Shown here in pieces: positions 24,585-34,634 of a stretch of 64,000 nt of DNA; the stretch's first letter is position 1; every line of letters begins with the position of its first letter. Below the pieces are notes generated by a model. It did not search any database. It was not told the origin of the DNA and saw only the letters and a list, made by a program, of their open reading frames with translations. Made by a program: the position numbers and the translations under genes. This DNA comes from Nonomuraea dietziae (GTDB lineage: Bacteria > Actinomycetota > Actinomycetes > Streptosporangiales > Streptosporangiaceae): the NCBI RefSeq assembly GCF_014195505.1, contig NZ_JACIBV010000001.1, positions 2,356,001 through 2,420,000 on the forward strand. Reading direction: 5' to 3'.

Positions 24585-25555
24585 GCCGCGATCTCCTTCT
24601 CGGTTGCGGGGTGGTCGGTGAGGGCGAGGAAGACCTCGTCCAGGCTGGGCTGGCCGAGGGAGAAGTCGTCGACGACGATCCCCGCCCCTGCCAGCTCCGA
24701 CAGGGCGAGGGCGGCCTGCTCGGCGGCGGCGGCGCCGTCGGCGGAGACACGGGCGGTCAGCGCGACGGGGTCGGCCTCCAGGTAGACGGGCGCGTCGAGC
24801 GCCTTGGCCAGCAGCCGCTCGGCCTCTGGCCGCTGACCGGCATCGCGCAGCCGTACGTGGACGGCGCCCGCGCCGACGGAGGACTTGAGCTCGCCAGGAG
24901 TTCCTTCGGCGATGACCTTGCCCCTGTCGATGACGGCGATGCGGCCCGCCAGACGGTCGGCCTCCTCGAGGTACTGGGTGGTCAGCAGCACCGTGGTGCC
25001 GTGGGCGACGACGATGCGGATGATGTCCCAGACCTGGTTGCGGCTGCGGGGGTCGAGCCCGGTGGTGGGCTCGTCGAGGAAGAGCAGGTCGGGGGTGTTG
25101 AGGATGCTGGCGGCGATGTCGATCCTGCGCCGCATGCCGCCGGAGTAGGTCTTGACCAGCCGTCCGCCCGCGGCGGTGAGGCCGAAGGCCTCCAGCAACT
25201 GGGCGGCCCGCTCCTTCGCGGCCGGCTTGCGGTGACCGAGCAGCCGCGAGAGCAGGACGAGGTTCTCCATGCCGGTGAGGTCCTCGTCGACCGAGGCGTA
25301 CTGGCCGGTCAGGCTCACCCTGTTGCGCACGGCGTCGGCCTCGCGGGCGATGTCGTGGCCGAACACCCTGCCCTCGCCGCCGTCGGGGCGCAGGAGGGTG
25401 GCCAGCATCCTGACCGCGGTGGTCTTGCCCGCCCCGTTGGGGCCGAGCACGCCGTAGACCATGCCGGCGGGGACGGCCAGGTCGAGGCCGTCGACGGCGC
25501 GGGTGTCGCCGAAAGTTTTGATCAAACCTCTTGTCTCGATTGCCAGTTCTGTCAT
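24581..25555 (-). CDS. ABC transporter ATPase, DrrA-like
   Basis: A 324-aa ATP-binding subunit. Walker A is GPNGAGKTT, the signature region is [12 protein letters not shown], Walker B is [13 protein letters not shown], and the H-loop region is [11 protein letters not shown]. The C-terminal ~90 residues match the DrrA extension, ending in [16 protein letters not shown]. It overlaps the permease gene by 4 bp and follows the FMN reductase gene by 25 bp, so the three probably form one operon. Confidence 0.9.
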   Translation of the reverse strand: MTELAIETRGLIKTFGDTRAVDGLDLAVPAGMVYGVLGPNGAGKTTAVRMLATLLRPDGGEGRVFGHDIAREADAVRNRVSLTGQYASVDEDLTGMENLVLLSRLLGHRKPAAKERAAQLLEAFGLTAAGGRLVKTYSGGMRRRIDIAASILNTPDLLFLDEPTTGLDPRSRNQVWDIIRIVVAHGTTVLLTTQYLEEADRLAGRIAVIDRGKVIAEGTPGELKSSVGAGAVHVRLRDAGQRPEAERLLAKALDAPVYLEADPVALTARVSADGAAAAEQAALALSELAGAGIVVDDFSLGQPSLDEVFLALTDHPATEKEIAA

Positions 25556-25580
25556 GAGATGTCTTCCTCTTCCTTGGTGG

Positions 25581-26156
25581 TCAGGAGGCGAAGGGCCGGG
25601 TGGCGCGGGCGGCGCGCAGCGCGAGGCCCCACCACAGGAGCTGGTCGAGCATGGTGGTCACGGCCAGCGAGCGTTCGTCGGTGTCGTACGGCGTGCCGCC
25701 GTCGTCCACTCCCCCGCCGAGCAGGTCGATGCCCACCCCGTCACGCACGGTGACGGTGTGCAGTCCGGCGAAGACCGTGCGCAGCTGCTCGATCGCGTAG
25801 AAGCCGTCGGAGCCCGAGCCGTAGGACACGAAGCCGACCGGTTTGGCCTGCCACTCGTCGTAGGCGAAGTCGATCGCCTGCTTGAGCGAGGCGGGAAAGC
25901 TGCGGTTGTACTCGGGAGTGACCACGGCGAAGGCCTCGGCCCCCGCGACGGCGCGGGAGAAGGCGCGCATCGCGGGTGTGGCCACGGCGGGGAAACAGCA
26001 GGGGAAGGCGTAGTCGGCCAGGTCGAGCACCGAGACCGCGAGATCGTCGCGCAGCTCGGCACGGGCGGCGAACCATCGGCCGATGCTCTCGCCGACCCTG
26101 CCCTCGCGTGTGCTGCCGATGATCACCGCTGTCCGCAGCGGGCCCTTGGGCGTCAT
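25581..26156 (-). CDS. NADPH-dependent FMN reductase family protein
   Basis: A 191-aa flavodoxin-fold oxidoreductase of the FMN_red/ChrR group. The phosphate-binding loop is [14 protein letters not shown], and a second family motif is [19 protein letters not shown]. Such enzymes reduce quinones, chromate or nitro compounds using NAD(P)H. AGGAGG lies six bases before the ATG. It heads an operon with the DrrAB-like exporter, suggesting detoxification of a redox-active compound, and lies behind a strong palindrome. Confidence 0.88.
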   Translation of the reverse strand: MTPKGPLRTAVIIGSTREGRVGESIGRWFAARAELRDDLAVSVLDLADYAFPCCFPAVATPAMRAFSRAVAGAEAFAVVTPEYNRSFPASLKQAIDFAYDEWQAKPVGFVSYGSGSDGFYAIEQLRTVFAGLHTVTVRDGVGIDLLGGGVDDGGTPYDTDERSLAVTTMLDQLLWWGLALRAARATRPFAS

Positions 26157-26181
26157 CTCGCACCTCCTCTCACCAAGGAGG

Positions 26182-26211
26182 CGCTAGATCGTCGCTAGAT
26201 CAGATCTAGCG
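26182..26211. promoter_or_regulatory. Palindrome plus extra half-site, candidate operator of the FMN reductase/DrrAB operon
   Basis: A perfect 9-bp inverted repeat with a 1-bp centre: CGCTAGATC (26193-26201), A, GATCTAGCG (26203-26211). A third identical half-site, CGCTAGATC, lies at 26182-26190. The array is 26-55 bp upstream of the FMN reductase start and overlaps the stop codon of the preceding GDSL gene. No regulator gene is adjacent. Confidence 0.55.
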
Positions 26212-26970
26212 GAGTTCCCACGGCCTGAGGTCGGGCCGCTTGGGGTCGAGCCCGTCGCCCGAGGAGGTGCCGCGCAGACGCCGGTTGACCCACGGCACCA
26301 GGAACTCCTTGACCCATCGGGCGTCCTCGCGCCGCTTCACCCTGGGGTCGACGGAGCGCGAGGGCCAGTCCTTGCGCCAGGTGTCGTCGCAGGGAACCTC
26401 CAGCACATCGAGCACGCGGGCGGCGACCAGGCGGTGCCCCTCCTCGTTCATGTGCAGGCGGTCGTCGCTCCACGCCCTCCAGTCGCGGATGGCCTGCATC
26501 GACCACTGGTCGACGACGCGGCAGCCGTACAGGTCGGCGATGGAGCGCAGGTGCAGGTAGAAGATGGCGAACTTGCCGCGCATGCGCCGCATGAGCGGCG
26601 TGTCGCGCGGGTCGACGCCGGTGAACAGCAGCACCTCGGCGCCGGTGGCCCGCAGCTGCCGGACGGCCCCGGCCAGCTTCTTGGCCATCTGGTCGGGATC
26701 GCTGCCCGGCCTGAGCAGGTCGTTGCCGCCCGCGCAGAAGCTGACCAGGTCGGGCTTCATCGCGACCGCCGTGGGGACCTGCTCGGCCACGATCTGGTCG
26801 ATGAGCTTGCCACGCACGGCCAGGTTCGCGTACTGGAAGGAGGGCTCCTTGGTGGCCAGTACCTCGGCGACCCTGTCGGCCCAGCCGCGGAAGTGGCCGT
26901 CGACGCCGGGGTCGTTGAGTCCTTCGGTGAAGCTGTCGCCGAGGGCGACGAACGAACGGTAGTGCGTCAT
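26206..26970 (-). CDS. SGNH/GDSL-family hydrolase
   Basis: A 254-aa esterase/lipase-like protein. Block I is [10 protein letters not shown] with the nucleophile Ser, block III is GGNDLL with the oxyanion Asn, and block V is [10 protein letters not shown] with the catalytic Asp and His. No signal peptide is seen, so it is probably cytoplasmic. Its ATG overlaps the aroQ stop (ATGA), making it the last gene of the shikimate operon. The link to aromatic biosynthesis is positional only. Confidence 0.88.
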   Translation of the reverse strand: MTHYRSFVALGDSFTEGLNDPGVDGHFRGWADRVAEVLATKEPSFQYANLAVRGKLIDQIVAEQVPTAVAMKPDLVSFCAGGNDLLRPGSDPDQMAKKLAGAVRQLRATGAEVLLFTGVDPRDTPLMRRMRGKFAIFYLHLRSIADLYGCRVVDQWSMQAIRDWRAWSDDRLHMNEEGHRLVAARVLDVLEVPCDDTWRKDWPSRSVDPRVKRREDARWVKEFLVPWVNRRLRGTSSGDGLDPKRPDLRPWELR

Positions 26971-27395
26971 CTGATCAGGTCGGCCATCGCTCGCAGGGCA
27001 AGGACGTAGGACTGCAGGCCGAAGCCCGCGATCGTGCCCGTGGCCACGCCCGCGACGACGGAGGTGTGGCGGAACTCCTCGCGAGCGGCGGGGTTGGAGA
27101 TGTGCACCTCGATCAGCGGCGCCGTCCGCATGGCGACGGCGTCGCGCACGGCGTAGGAGTAGTGGGTGAAGGCGGCGGGGTTGAGCACGACGGGGATGCG
27201 CCGGTCGGCGGCCTCGTGCAGCCAGGAGAGGAGTTCGCCCTCGAAGTCGCTCTGCCTGACCTCGACCTCGAGGCCCAGCTCCTTGCCTGTGGACACGCAC
27301 AGCTCGACGAGGTCGGCGTAGGTGTCGGCCCCGTAGATCTCGGGCTCGCGAGTGCCCAGGCGCCCCAGGTTGGGCCCGTTCAGCACGTAGATCAT
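26967..27395 (-). CDS. aroQ: 3-dehydroquinate dehydratase, type II
   Basis: A 142-aa enzyme converting 3-dehydroquinate to 3-dehydroshikimate. The N-terminal [17 protein letters not shown] carries the conserved Arg and Tyr of the type II active site. VEVHISN-type residues ([16 protein letters not shown]) and [14 protein letters not shown] are also typical. The second stretch has Asp-Phe where many homologues have Asn-His. It overlaps aroB and the GDSL gene by 4 bp on each side. Confidence 0.95.
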   Translation of the reverse strand: MIYVLNGPNLGRLGTREPEIYGADTYADLVELCVSTGKELGLEVEVRQSDFEGELLSWLHEAADRRIPVVLNPAAFTHYSYAVRDAVAMRTAPLIEVHISNPAAREEFRHTSVVAGVATGTIAGFGLQSYVLALRAMADLIR

Positions 27396-28462
27396 CGCGC
27401 CACCTCGCGGTAGGCGGCCTCCAGCAGCTCCTCAGGCGGGTCCTCGAGGCGGCCGGGCTTGGCCAGGCCGTCGAGGACGACGAAGCGCTGCTTGGCGCCG
27501 CGGTTCTTCTTGTCGAGCCGCATGTGGTCGCGCAGCTCGGGCCAGGCGTCCTTGCGGTAGGAGGTGGGCAGGCCCACCGACGTCAGGATGGTGCGGGTGC
27601 GCTCGACCAGGTCGGCCCTGCCGGCCAGCTTCGACAGCTCGGCGGCGTAGACCATGCCGATCGCGACGGCCTCGCCGTGCCTGATCTGGTAGTGCTCGGC
27701 GCGCTCGATGGCGTGGGCGAGCGTGTGACCGTAGTTGAGGATCTCGCGCAGGCCCGCCTCACGCAGGTCGGCGCCGACCACGTCGGCCTTGACCTGGATC
27801 TTGCGCTCGATGAGCGCGCGGGTGTGCTCGCCCTCCGGCGTGGTGGCGGCGGCGGGGTCGTCCTCGACCAGCATGAGGATGGTCGGGTCGGCGATGAAGC
27901 CGCCCTTGATGATCTCGGCCAGCCCCGCGACGTAGTCGTCGCGGGGCATCGAGGGCAGTGTGGCCAGGTCGCAGAGCACGCCCGCCGGAGGCAGGAAGGT
28001 GCCGACGAGGTTCTTGCCCTCGGGGGTGTCGATGCCGTTCTTGCCGCCCACCGCGGCGTCGACCATCGCCAGCAGCGTGGTCGGCACCAGGACGACCTTG
28101 ACGCCGCGCAGCCAGGTGCCTGCGACGAAGCCCGCCAGGTCGGTGGTCGCGCCGCCGCCCACGCCGACGACGGCGTCGGAGCGGCTGATGCCGTACCTGC
28201 CGAAGGCCGACCATAGCTGGGCGGCCACCTCGACGGACTTGGCCGCCTCGCCGTCGGGGACCGGCAGGGAGACGACGTCGTAGCCGGCCCCCTCCAGCGC
28301 CCCGCACACCGGGCGGGAGATCTCGGGCAGCGTGGCGGGATGGACGACGGCGACCGTGCGGACGCCCTCGCCCAGCAGGCCGGGCAGCTCGGCGAGCACG
28401 CCGGTGCCGATGACCACGTCGTAGGGGCTCTCGCCGCGTACCGTGATGCGGGTGGCGCTCAT
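27392..28462 (-). CDS. aroB: 3-dehydroquinate synthase
   Basis: A 356-aa NAD-dependent enzyme forming 3-dehydroquinate from DAHP. Characteristic features are the [19 protein letters not shown] nucleotide-binding region, the Lys-rich [15 protein letters not shown] and the metal ligands in [11 protein letters not shown] and [10 protein letters not shown]. It overlaps aroK upstream and aroQ downstream by 4 bp, so it is co-translated with both. Confidence 0.96.
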   Translation of the reverse strand: MSATRITVRGESPYDVVIGTGVLAELPGLLGEGVRTVAVVHPATLPEISRPVCGALEGAGYDVVSLPVPDGEAAKSVEVAAQLWSAFGRYGISRSDAVVGVGGGATTDLAGFVAGTWLRGVKVVLVPTTLLAMVDAAVGGKNGIDTPEGKNLVGTFLPPAGVLCDLATLPSMPRDDYVAGLAEIIKGGFIADPTILMLVEDDPAAATTPEGEHTRALIERKIQVKADVVGADLREAGLREILNYGHTLAHAIERAEHYQIRHGEAVAIGMVYAAELSKLAGRADLVERTRTILTSVGLPTSYRKDAWPELRDHMRLDKKNRGAKQRFVVLDGLAKPGRLEDPPEELLEAAYREVAR

Positions 28463-28959
28463 GCCGGCAGCCCCTTCACGATCTCCTCCACCAGTTCCTC
28501 GGGGTCGCGCTTGTCGGTGACCACTCTGAGGACAGCCAGGCGCTCGTAGATCGGGCGGCGCTCGTCCATGAGCTTCTTCAGCTGGCTGCGCGGGTTGAGC
28601 ACCAGCAGCGGACGGGCCGAGCCGAGGCCGACCCGCTGGACGGCGTCGGCCAGGCCGACCTCGAGGTAGACCACGGGGTGGCCGCCGAGCAGCTCCTGGG
28701 TCTTCTCGTGCAGGATCGCGCCGCCGCCGAGGGACAGGACGCCGTCGTGCTCGGCCAGCGCCGCGCGGACCGCCTCGTGCTCCAGCTCGCGGAAGCGCTC
28801 CTCGCCGTCCTCGATGAAGATCTCGCTCACGGCCTTGCCCGCGACAGCCTCGACGTCGGAGTCGGTGTCGCGGAAGGTGAGGCCGAGCCGCTGCGCCAGC
28901 AGACGGCCCAGTGTCGTCTTGCCCGACCCTGGCGGACCGATGAGCACGACCTTGGTCAT
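28459..28959 (-). CDS. aroK: Shikimate kinase
   Basis: A 166-aa P-loop kinase phosphorylating shikimate. Walker A is GPPGSGKTT, the shikimate-binding Asp is in FRDTDSDVE, and the GGG motif is LSLGGGAI. The lid Arg lies in the RPLLVLNPR region. The start ATG at 28959 overlaps the aroC stop (ATGA), which decides it; the same frame stays open far upstream through aroC but is not coding there. Confidence 0.95.
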   Translation of the reverse strand: MTKVVLIGPPGSGKTTLGRLLAQRLGLTFRDTDSDVEAVAGKAVSEIFIEDGEERFRELEHEAVRAALAEHDGVLSLGGGAILHEKTQELLGGHPVVYLEVGLADAVQRVGLGSARPLLVLNPRSQLKKLMDERRPIYERLAVLRVVTDKRDPEELVEEIVKGLPA

Positions 28960-30143
28960 TTGATCACCATCGAGGAGAGGTATCCGGACAGGTTGCGGGC
29001 GACTTCCTCCACGGAGTCGCCGCCGAACTTCTCGAGGGCCGCGTCGGCCAGCACCAGGGCGACCATCGCCTCGGCGACGATGCCCGCCGCGGGGACGGCG
29101 CAGACGTCGGAGCGCTCGTGGTGGGCCTTGGCCGCCTCGCCGGTCTTGACATCGATCGTGGCCAGGGCCCTCGGGACGGTCGAGATCGGCTTCATCGCGA
29201 CGCTGACGCGCAGCACCTCGCCGTTGGTCATGCCGCCCTCGACGCCGCCCGCGCGGTTGGTGACGCGCCTGACGCCGTCCTCGGTGGTGTACTCGATCTC
29301 GTCGTGCGCCCGCGAGCCGGGCCTGCGCGCGGTCTCGAAGCCGTCGCCGACCGCGACGCCCTTGATGGCCTGGATGCCCATGAGGGCGCCGGCCAGGCGG
29401 GAGTCGAGGCGGCGGTCCCAGTGGGTGTAGCTGCCGAGGCCGGGCGGCAGGCCGTAGGCCAGGACCTCGACGACGCCGCCGAGGGTGTCGCCGTCCTTGT
29501 GCGCCCTGTCGATCTCGGCCACCATCGCGGCGCTGCCCTCCGGGTCGGCGCAGCGGACGGGGTCGGCGTCGATCGCCTCGAGGTCGGCGGGGACGGGGAA
29601 GACGTTGCCCGGCGACTGCGCGGCGCCGATCGACACCACGTGGCTGAACAGCTCGACGCCGAGGGCCTGCCTGAGGAAGCGCTTGGCGACCTCGCCGAGC
29701 GCGACGCGAGCGGCGGTCTCGCGGGCGGAGGCCCTGTCGAGGACGGGCCTGGCGTCGTCGAAGCCGTACTTCTGCATGCCCGCCAGGTCGGCGTGGCCGG
29801 GGCGGGGGCGCGAGCGGGGCGCGTTGCGCGCCATGCCCTCGAGCTCGGCGGGGTCGACGGGGTCGGCCGCCATGACCTTCTCCCACTTGGGCCACTCGGT
29901 GTTGCCGACGCGGATGGCGACGGGGCTGCCCAGCGTGCGGCCGTGGCGCAGGCCACCGACGATGGAGACCTTGTCCTCCTCGAACTTCATCCGGGCGCCG
30001 CGGCCGTAGCCGAGGCGGCGACGGCGCAGCGCCTCGTCGATCGCGGCCGTGGTCACCTCCACCCCCGCGGGCAGGCCTTCCAGGATGGCGACGAGTTCGG
30101 GGCCGTGGGACTCTCCGGCGGTCAACCAACGCAACATGCTCAC
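28956..30143 (-). CDS. aroC: Chorismate synthase
   Basis: A 395-aa FMN-dependent enzyme making chorismate from EPSP. It begins with the signature [14 protein letters not shown] and contains the central [14 protein letters not shown] and the C-terminal [15 protein letters not shown]. It is the first gene of the operon aroC-aroK-aroB-aroQ-GDSL. Two starts are possible: GTG 30143 (MSMLRW) and ATG 30137 (MLRW). GGAAG is 4 or 10 bases away respectively, so the choice is open. Confidence 0.96.
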   Translation of the reverse strand: MSMLRWLTAGESHGPELVAILEGLPAGVEVTTAAIDEALRRRRLGYGRGARMKFEEDKVSIVGGLRHGRTLGSPVAIRVGNTEWPKWEKVMAADPVDPAELEGMARNAPRSRPRPGHADLAGMQKYGFDDARPVLDRASARETAARVALGEVAKRFLRQALGVELFSHVVSIGAAQSPGNVFPVPADLEAIDADPVRCADPEGSAAMVAEIDRAHKDGDTLGGVVEVLAYGLPPGLGSYTHWDRRLDSRLAGALMGIQAIKGVAVGDGFETARRPGSRAHDEIEYTTEDGVRRVTNRAGGVEGGMTNGEVLRVSVAMKPISTVPRALATIDVKTGEAAKAHHERSDVCAVPAAGIVAEAMVALVLADAALEKFGGDSVEEVARNLSGYLSSMVIK

Positions 30144-30180
30144 AAGTCTTCCATGCGCGGAGCGGTGAGATGGACACCGC

Positions 30181-30813
30181 TCACCAGGCGAGACAGAGCG
30201 CGCCTGCCAGCATGAAAGGGCCGAAGGGAAACTCCGCCGACCTGTCGGCCTTTCTCAGGACCAGGAGGGCGATGGCGTAGAGGGCGCCGAGCAGCTGTCC
30301 CGCCAGCGCAGCGGCGACCCAGGCGTTCCAGCCGACCGCGCCCGCGGCCATGCCGATCAGCCCGGCCAGCTTGACGTCGCCAAGACCCATGGCCGTCGGC
30401 CTGACGAACCACAGCACGCCGTACAGCAGCAGCAGCGCGGCGCCGCCCAGCAGCGCGTCGGCGAGGCGGCCCGTGGGGAGCAGCAGGAGGGCGAGGATCG
30501 GATAGGAGGGCAGCGTGAGGACGTCGGGCAACCGCTGGGTGCGCCAGTCGATCACGGCGAGGGCGCTCCCGACGGCCGCGGCGTACAGGAGCGCGGGCAG
30601 GTAGACCGGCTCCATCCGCCAGGCCAGCAGCGCGAACACGGCCGCGGTCGCCGCCTCGATCACCGGCTTGGCCAGGCGCACCCTGCCCGGCAGGCCGGCG
30701 AACGCCCGCCCGGCCTCGGCCCGGGGGTCGACGGGGTCGGGCTCGAACCCGTCGGCCAGCGCGCGCACCAGGACACCCACGACAAACCCCGCCAGCGCCG
30801 CCGCCCAGACCAT
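30181..30813 (-). CDS. Prepilin peptidase, A24 family, without N-methyltransferase domain
   Basis: A 210-aa integral membrane aspartyl protease with about six helices. The two catalytic aspartates are in [12 protein letters not shown] (about residue 88) and [10 protein letters not shown] (about residue 144, GxGD type). The cysteine-rich cytoplasmic methylase domain of classical PilD is missing, so this is a TadV/archaeal-like short form. No pilin or secretion ATPase is in the window. It precedes aroC's start in the same orientation, 37 nt upstream, and may share its transcript. Confidence 0.87.
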   Translation of the reverse strand: MVWAAALAGFVVGVLVRALADGFEPDPVDPRAEAGRAFAGLPGRVRLAKPVIEAATAAVFALLAWRMEPVYLPALLYAAAVGSALAVIDWRTQRLPDVLTLPSYPILALLLLPTGRLADALLGGAALLLLYGVLWFVRPTAMGLGDVKLAGLIGMAAGAVGWNAWVAAALAGQLLGALYAIALLVLRKADRSAEFPFGPFMLAGALCLAW

Positions 30814-30972
30814 CCCGCCATCCTCCCCGTGCTCCGGGGGCTCTGTCAGGGCTTTCCGTACGGCTCACGCACGGAACGGCCACCGCGGTCACCGGCGGGC
30901 GTGCCTCCATCACGCCGCTCCGGCGGCGCGGGCGACCCGCCGTGACGCCGGGCTCCTCGAGCGATCGGGTGG

Positions 30973-31518
30973 TCAGCGGCGGCGCGACCAGGGGAAGCGG
31001 CGCCGCCTCGGCTCGGTGCTCTCGGCGAATCGCGCCACGGTGACCGAGGGGCCGACCTGGTCGAGCGTGCCCGACTCCACCGCGGCCATCGCCTCGAGCA
31101 CGCCGCCTTCGATGACGAAGGGCACCGGGCCCGCCACGTCCACCACCACGGCCGCCGCGCCCTCGTGCACGGCCGCCTGGCACACCTGCAGCGTGGTCGC
31201 CTGGATGGGCCGGGCGTCCTGACGCCATCGGGTGAGCGCCTCGACGCCGGTGAAGGCGATCACCGCCTGCCTGCCGTCCTTGCCGATGAGCTTGGGGAGA
31301 GCCATCTCGCTCTCCTTCTCCTGCCTGAGCCCGTGCTCGCCCACCTCGGACTCGGTCAGCAGCGCCACGACCGGCACCAGCAGCCTGGACGTGCTCAGCA
31401 CCGACAGGACGGCGGTGGCGTCGGCCGTACCTGAGGAGAAGGCGGTCAGCGCGGCGGCGACGGCGTCGTCGGCGCTCCCGTCGTCACCTGGGACAAGGGG
31501 CTGCGGAATGCTCGGCAC
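30973..31518 (-). CDS. SseB-like family protein
   Basis: A 181-aa protein with the SseB N-terminal-type fold (residues ~15-150). Family features are the TSRLLVPVVALL strand, ALPKLIGKDGRQAVIAFTGVEAL and DVAGPVPFVIEGG. It ends in an Arg-rich tail. The family occurs widely in actinobacteria with no firm function. The GTG start lies 8 nt after a TAGTCT box, consistent with a leaderless transcript. Confidence 0.8.
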   Translation of the reverse strand: MPSIPQPLVPGDDGSADDAVAAALTAFSSGTADATAVLSVLSTSRLLVPVVALLTESEVGEHGLRQEKESEMALPKLIGKDGRQAVIAFTGVEALTRWRQDARPIQATTLQVCQAAVHEGAAAVVVDVAGPVPFVIEGGVLEAMAAVESGTLDQVGPSVTVARFAESTEPRRRRFPWSRRR

Positions 31519-31593
31519 AACGTCCGAGACTACCGGGCCCTGCGGGCCGGTCCGCGACGTCCCGGTCCGGCCTCAGCCGGCCTCGGCCGGCCT

Positions 31594-31795
31594 CACGTCC
31601 CGGCGGGGGCCACCCACTCCACGAGCTGGACCACGACGCCGTTGGGGTCGGCGAGCTGCAGCAGCTTCTCCCCCACGGCTCCTGGCGCAGCTCCATGGTG
31701 ATGTTGGCGCCCTCGCGAACGAGCCTGTCGAACTCCGCCGCGATGTCGGTCACCGTGAAGGCGACGATGACGCCCGCGGGCCGCTGGTGGCGCAT
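31594..31795 (-). pseudogene. VOC-family (glyoxalase-like) gene remnant
   Basis: The C-terminal half of a VOC-superfamily metalloprotein. It reads AGVIVAFTVTDIAAEFDRL and then TMELRQEPWG in one frame. It continues as EKLLQLADPNGVVVQLVEW in the next frame, so one base is missing in the G run near 31675. The first ~50-60 residues of the family are absent, ending at the junction with the LysR fragment at about 31785-31800. It cannot encode a working enzyme. Confidence 0.75.
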
Positions 31796-32120
31796 CTACT
31801 TCGACTCGTTCGCGACCCGCCACCCCGGCTGCGACGTGCGCCACCGCCACCTCGACTTCGGCAACCCCTTCGGCCGGCTGCGCACGGGCGAGGCCGACCT
31901 GGCGATCGTGTGGCTGCCCGTCGAGGAGCGCGACCTGACCGTCGGCCCCGTCGTCTTCACCGAGCCCGTCGTGCTCGCCATGTCGGCGACCCACCCGCTG
32001 GCCGCCAGGGTGTCGGTCTCCCCCGCCCGCTGGGCTCTCGTCTGGCGCTCGGCCGCGGAGACCTGCCTCATCCGCGACTTCGCCGAGATCGTCCACGACC
32101 TGGGACCCCTGGCCCTCTGA
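31790..32120 (+). pseudogene. LysR-family regulator remnant
   Basis: Part of a LysR substrate-binding domain. FATRHPGCDVRHRHLDF and FGRLRTGEADLAIVWLPVEE are the start of the effector domain, and WRSAAETCLIRDFAEIV its very end. The HTH and linker (~90 residues) are missing on the left, and about 90-100 residues are deleted in the middle, after the VSVSPA region near 32030. It is head-to-head with the VOC remnant, so a deletion appears to have removed both 5' ends and the space between them. Confidence 0.75.
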
Positions 32121-32145
32121 GCGACGTCAGGTTCTCCCGTCTCAG

Positions 32146-32161
32146 TAGAGTGGTCGGTATG
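32146..32161 (+). promoter_or_regulatory. Probable leaderless promoter of nadK
   Basis: TAGAGT (32146-32151) lies 7 nt before ATG 32159, with no ribosome site between. It supports this ATG over longer in-frame extensions. Confidence 0.5.
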
Positions 32162-33022
32162 GGCATGATCGGTACCGTTGGGCTGGTGTTGCATCCTCGG
32201 CGTGACTCCGAGACAGCGATCGAGACGATCGTCTCGTGGGCCACCGCCAGAGGCGTCACGGTGCTGGGCCTGCCCGACGAGGTGGACCGCATCCACTGCA
32301 GCGCCGTCGCGGTGGAGCCCGAGGTGCTGTGCGAGCGCGCCGACCTGCTCGTCAGCCTCGGCGGCGACGGCACGATGCTGCGCACCATGCGGCTCATCGC
32401 GGGGCTCAAGACGCCCATCCTCGGCGTGAACCTGGGCAGGCTCGGCTTCCTCGCCGAGATCGACGTCGACGAGCTGCCCGAGGCGCTGTCGGCGATCGAC
32501 GAGCACCGCTACACCGTGGAGCCGCGCATGGCGGTGCGCGCGGCGCTGGGCGACGGCCAGGAGGTGACCGCGTTCAACGACATCGCGCTGGTGCGGGTGC
32601 CGGGCGACGGCATCGCGGCGGTGTCGGTGGCCGTGCAGGGCCATCCGTTCGTGCGTTACGCGGCCGACGCGGTCATCATGGCGACCTCGACAGGGTCGAC
32701 GGCCTACAGCTTCTCCGCGGGAGGCCCGATCGTCTCGCCGCTGGTCGAGGGGTTCCTGGTGGTGCCCGCCGCGGCGCACTCGTCGTTCAACAGGGCGGTC
32801 ATGCTGTCGGCCGACGAGGAGGTCACGCTGGAGCTGCTGCCGACCAGCGGCACGCTGGCCGTCGAGGTGGACGGCGCGGTGATGGGCACGCTGGCCCCCG
32901 GCGACCGGCTGAACGTGACCGCCGTGCTGGGTGCCTCCTGGGTCGTACGGCTGGGCACGACGACCTTCTACGAGCGCGCCCGCCGCAAGCTGCGGGTCAA
33001 CGGGAGCGCGGAGGTCGACTGA
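32159..33022 (+). CDS. nadK: NAD kinase
   Basis: A 287-aa enzyme phosphorylating NAD to NADP. The active-site motif GGDGTMLR (about residue 68), the NE/D-type FNDIALVR and the glycine-rich TSTGSTAYSFSAGGPIVSP are all present. The start ATG is chosen from the leaderless promoter; the frame is open much further upstream but is not coding there. The RpiB-family gene follows 3 nt after its stop, so they are probably co-transcribed. Confidence 0.95.
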   Translation: MGMIGTVGLVLHPRRDSETAIETIVSWATARGVTVLGLPDEVDRIHCSAVAVEPEVLCERADLLVSLGGDGTMLRTMRLIAGLKTPILGVNLGRLGFLAEIDVDELPEALSAIDEHRYTVEPRMAVRAALGDGQEVTAFNDIALVRVPGDGIAAVSVAVQGHPFVRYAADAVIMATSTGSTAYSFSAGGPIVSPLVEGFLVVPAAAHSSFNRAVMLSADEEVTLELLPTSGTLAVEVDGAVMGTLAPGDRLNVTAVLGASWVVRLGTTTFYERARRKLRVNGSAEVD

Positions 33023-33025
33023 GCC

Positions 33026-33442
33026 ATGCGGATCGCGGTGGCCGCCGACAGCCTCGACGGCGTGGCCGCGCGGATCGTCGGCGAGCTGCGCGAGCGAGGG
33101 CACGAGGTGGTGACGCACGGCGCGCTGAACGAGGCCGAGCGCGACGACTGGGCCTGGGCCTGCGAGGCGGCGGCGCGCGACGTGGCCGAGGGCAGGGCAG
33201 AGCAGGCGGTCGTGTGCTGCTGGACGGGCACGGGCGCCTCCATCGCGGCCAACAAGGTGCGGGGCGTGCGCGCCGCGCTGTGCGCCGACGGCGCGCGCAG
33301 GTGGAACGACGCGAACGTGCTGGCGCTGAGCCTGCGTGTGGTCTCCGAGCCGCTGCTGAAGGAGATCCTCGACGCGTGGTTCGCGGGTACGGCCAGCACG
33401 GACCCCGCCGACGTGGCCAACGTGGAGCACCTCGAGACCTGA
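33026..33442 (+). CDS. RpiB/LacA/LacB-family sugar-phosphate isomerase-like protein
   Basis: A 138-aa protein of the RpiB/LacAB fold. It has IAVAADSLDG at the N-terminus and CCWTGTGASIAANKVRGVRAALC in the core. The cysteine of CCWTG corresponds to the catalytic Cys region of RpiB. The usual HxH of the N-terminal loop is not obvious (DSLDGVAAR instead of D-H-G), so it may be a paralogue with a different substrate. It is co-oriented with nadK, 3 nt apart. Confidence 0.8.
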   Translation: MRIAVAADSLDGVAARIVGELRERGHEVVTHGALNEAERDDWAWACEAAARDVAEGRAEQAVVCCWTGTGASIAANKVRGVRAALCADGARRWNDANVLALSLRVVSEPLLKEILDAWFAGTASTDPADVANVEHLET

Positions 33443-33445
33443 CGG

Positions 33446-33470
33446 CGCCCGGCCGCGGTCCCGCCGGGCG
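33446..33470. terminator. Hairpin between convergent genes
   Basis: CGCCCGGC (33446-33453) pairs with GCCGGGCG (33463-33470) around a 9-nt loop, between the RpiB-like and amidohydrolase stops. It has no U-tract. A bidirectional terminator is plausible. Confidence 0.4.
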
Positions 33471-33542
33471 GCGTGCAGGACGGGCAGCCACCGATGAGCG
33501 CGGTGGCCGCGCCCGTGCGCGCCGTGACGGCCTGGCCTGAGG

Positions 33543-34634
33543 TCAGGACAGGTCGGCGATGGCGGCCACAGGACCACCGCCTGAGGGTCCCTGGTGGACG
33601 GCGGCCACGGAGACGAACACGGCGGGATCGCCCGTGACCGAGGCGGCCACGCCGCCGACGGTGGCCTTGATCTGACGGTGCCAGTGCACGTCGGAGTCGT
33701 CGAGCATGATGTTGCGCCGTCCCCGCACACGTCCCGAGGGGTCGGCCTCGCACTTCATGAAGACGTTGACCAGGCGTCCGCCGAGGTCGGTGTGGTGCGG
33801 ACGCTCGGGAAGCTCCAGGCCCGAGTCGCGGATGGCCTCCCAGATGCCGTCGGCGTCGAGGGCGTCCTTCATGACGCTGTGCCCGATGCGGTAGCGCCCG
33901 CCGATGCCTCTGACGTTGCCGACGACGACGATCTGGGCGCGGTCCAGCTCGACGCCGCTGGAGCAGGAGGCGACGCTGCTGTAGAGCGACAGGTCGCGGT
34001 GGATCTGGTCGGCCGAGGGCATCTCGATCTCGCCGAGGGCGACGGCGACGCCGAGGGCGGTGGTGGAGTTCGACAGGTCCATGGAGGGGCCGGTCTCCTC
34101 GATGGCGGTGTCCTTGCCCCTGCTCTTGGCGTCGGTGATGGTGGCCAGGGTGAGCAGCGGGGTCTTGGTCTGCACGTAGTGGACGTCGCGCGGGTCGTCG
34201 ATGCCGGCGACCTTCATCGCCTCTCGCACGCCCGCGGCGACCTTCTCCACCATGGCGGGGCGGCCGATGTCCTCGGGCAGGATCACCTCGCTCATGGCCA
34301 CGCCGACCGAGATCCTGGGCTCGTCGGAGGCGGGGGCGTCGGCGGTGGTGGCGAAGATCGTGGCGTGCGGGCTCAGCACGCCGTCGGTGCCGCCCGACCA
34401 CACCAGCGGCACGCTCTCGGGCGCGGGATGGCCCTTCCTGGCCAGCACCCCGCGGAAGGCGGTGTCGGCCAGGATGCGGGTGTAGTCGTTGACGCCGCCG
34501 TTGCCCTCGGTCTTGCCGACCACCGCGAGCACCCGGTGCGCCTCGATCACCCCGTCGTCGATGAGCTTCTCGAGCCCTGAGGCGTCGGTCACGCTCTCGA
34601 TGGCGACCTTGCGCACTTCGATCGGTTCGGGCAT
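33543..34634 (-). CDS. Ring-opening amidohydrolase (barbiturase/cyanuric acid hydrolase family)
   Basis: A 363-aa enzyme of the AtzD/Bar toblerone-fold family, which opens cyanuric acid or barbituric acid rings. It is a three-repeat protein. Each repeat gives a Ser-Lys type site: [14 protein letters not shown] and [14 protein letters not shown] in repeat 1, the TKTPLL region and [10 protein letters not shown] in repeat 2, and [13 protein letters not shown] and [13 protein letters not shown] in repeat 3. Sequence alone does not separate barbiturase from cyanurate hydrolase. Its ATG directly abuts the carbamate kinase stop, so the two are translationally coupled. Confidence 0.87.
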   Translation of the reverse strand: MPEPIEVRKVAIESVTDASGLEKLIDDGVIEAHRVLAVVGKTEGNGGVNDYTRILADTAFRGVLARKGHPAPESVPLVWSGGTDGVLSPHATIFATTADAPASDEPRISVGVAMSEVILPEDIGRPAMVEKVAAGVREAMKVAGIDDPRDVHYVQTKTPLLTLATITDAKSRGKDTAIEETGPSMDLSNSTTALGVAVALGEIEMPSADQIHRDLSLYSSVASCSSGVELDRAQIVVVGNVRGIGGRYRIGHSVMKDALDADGIWEAIRDSGLELPERPHHTDLGGRLVNVFMKCEADPSGRVRGRRNIMLDDSDVHWHRQIKATVGGVAASVTGDPAVFVSVAAVHQGPSGGGPVAAIADLS

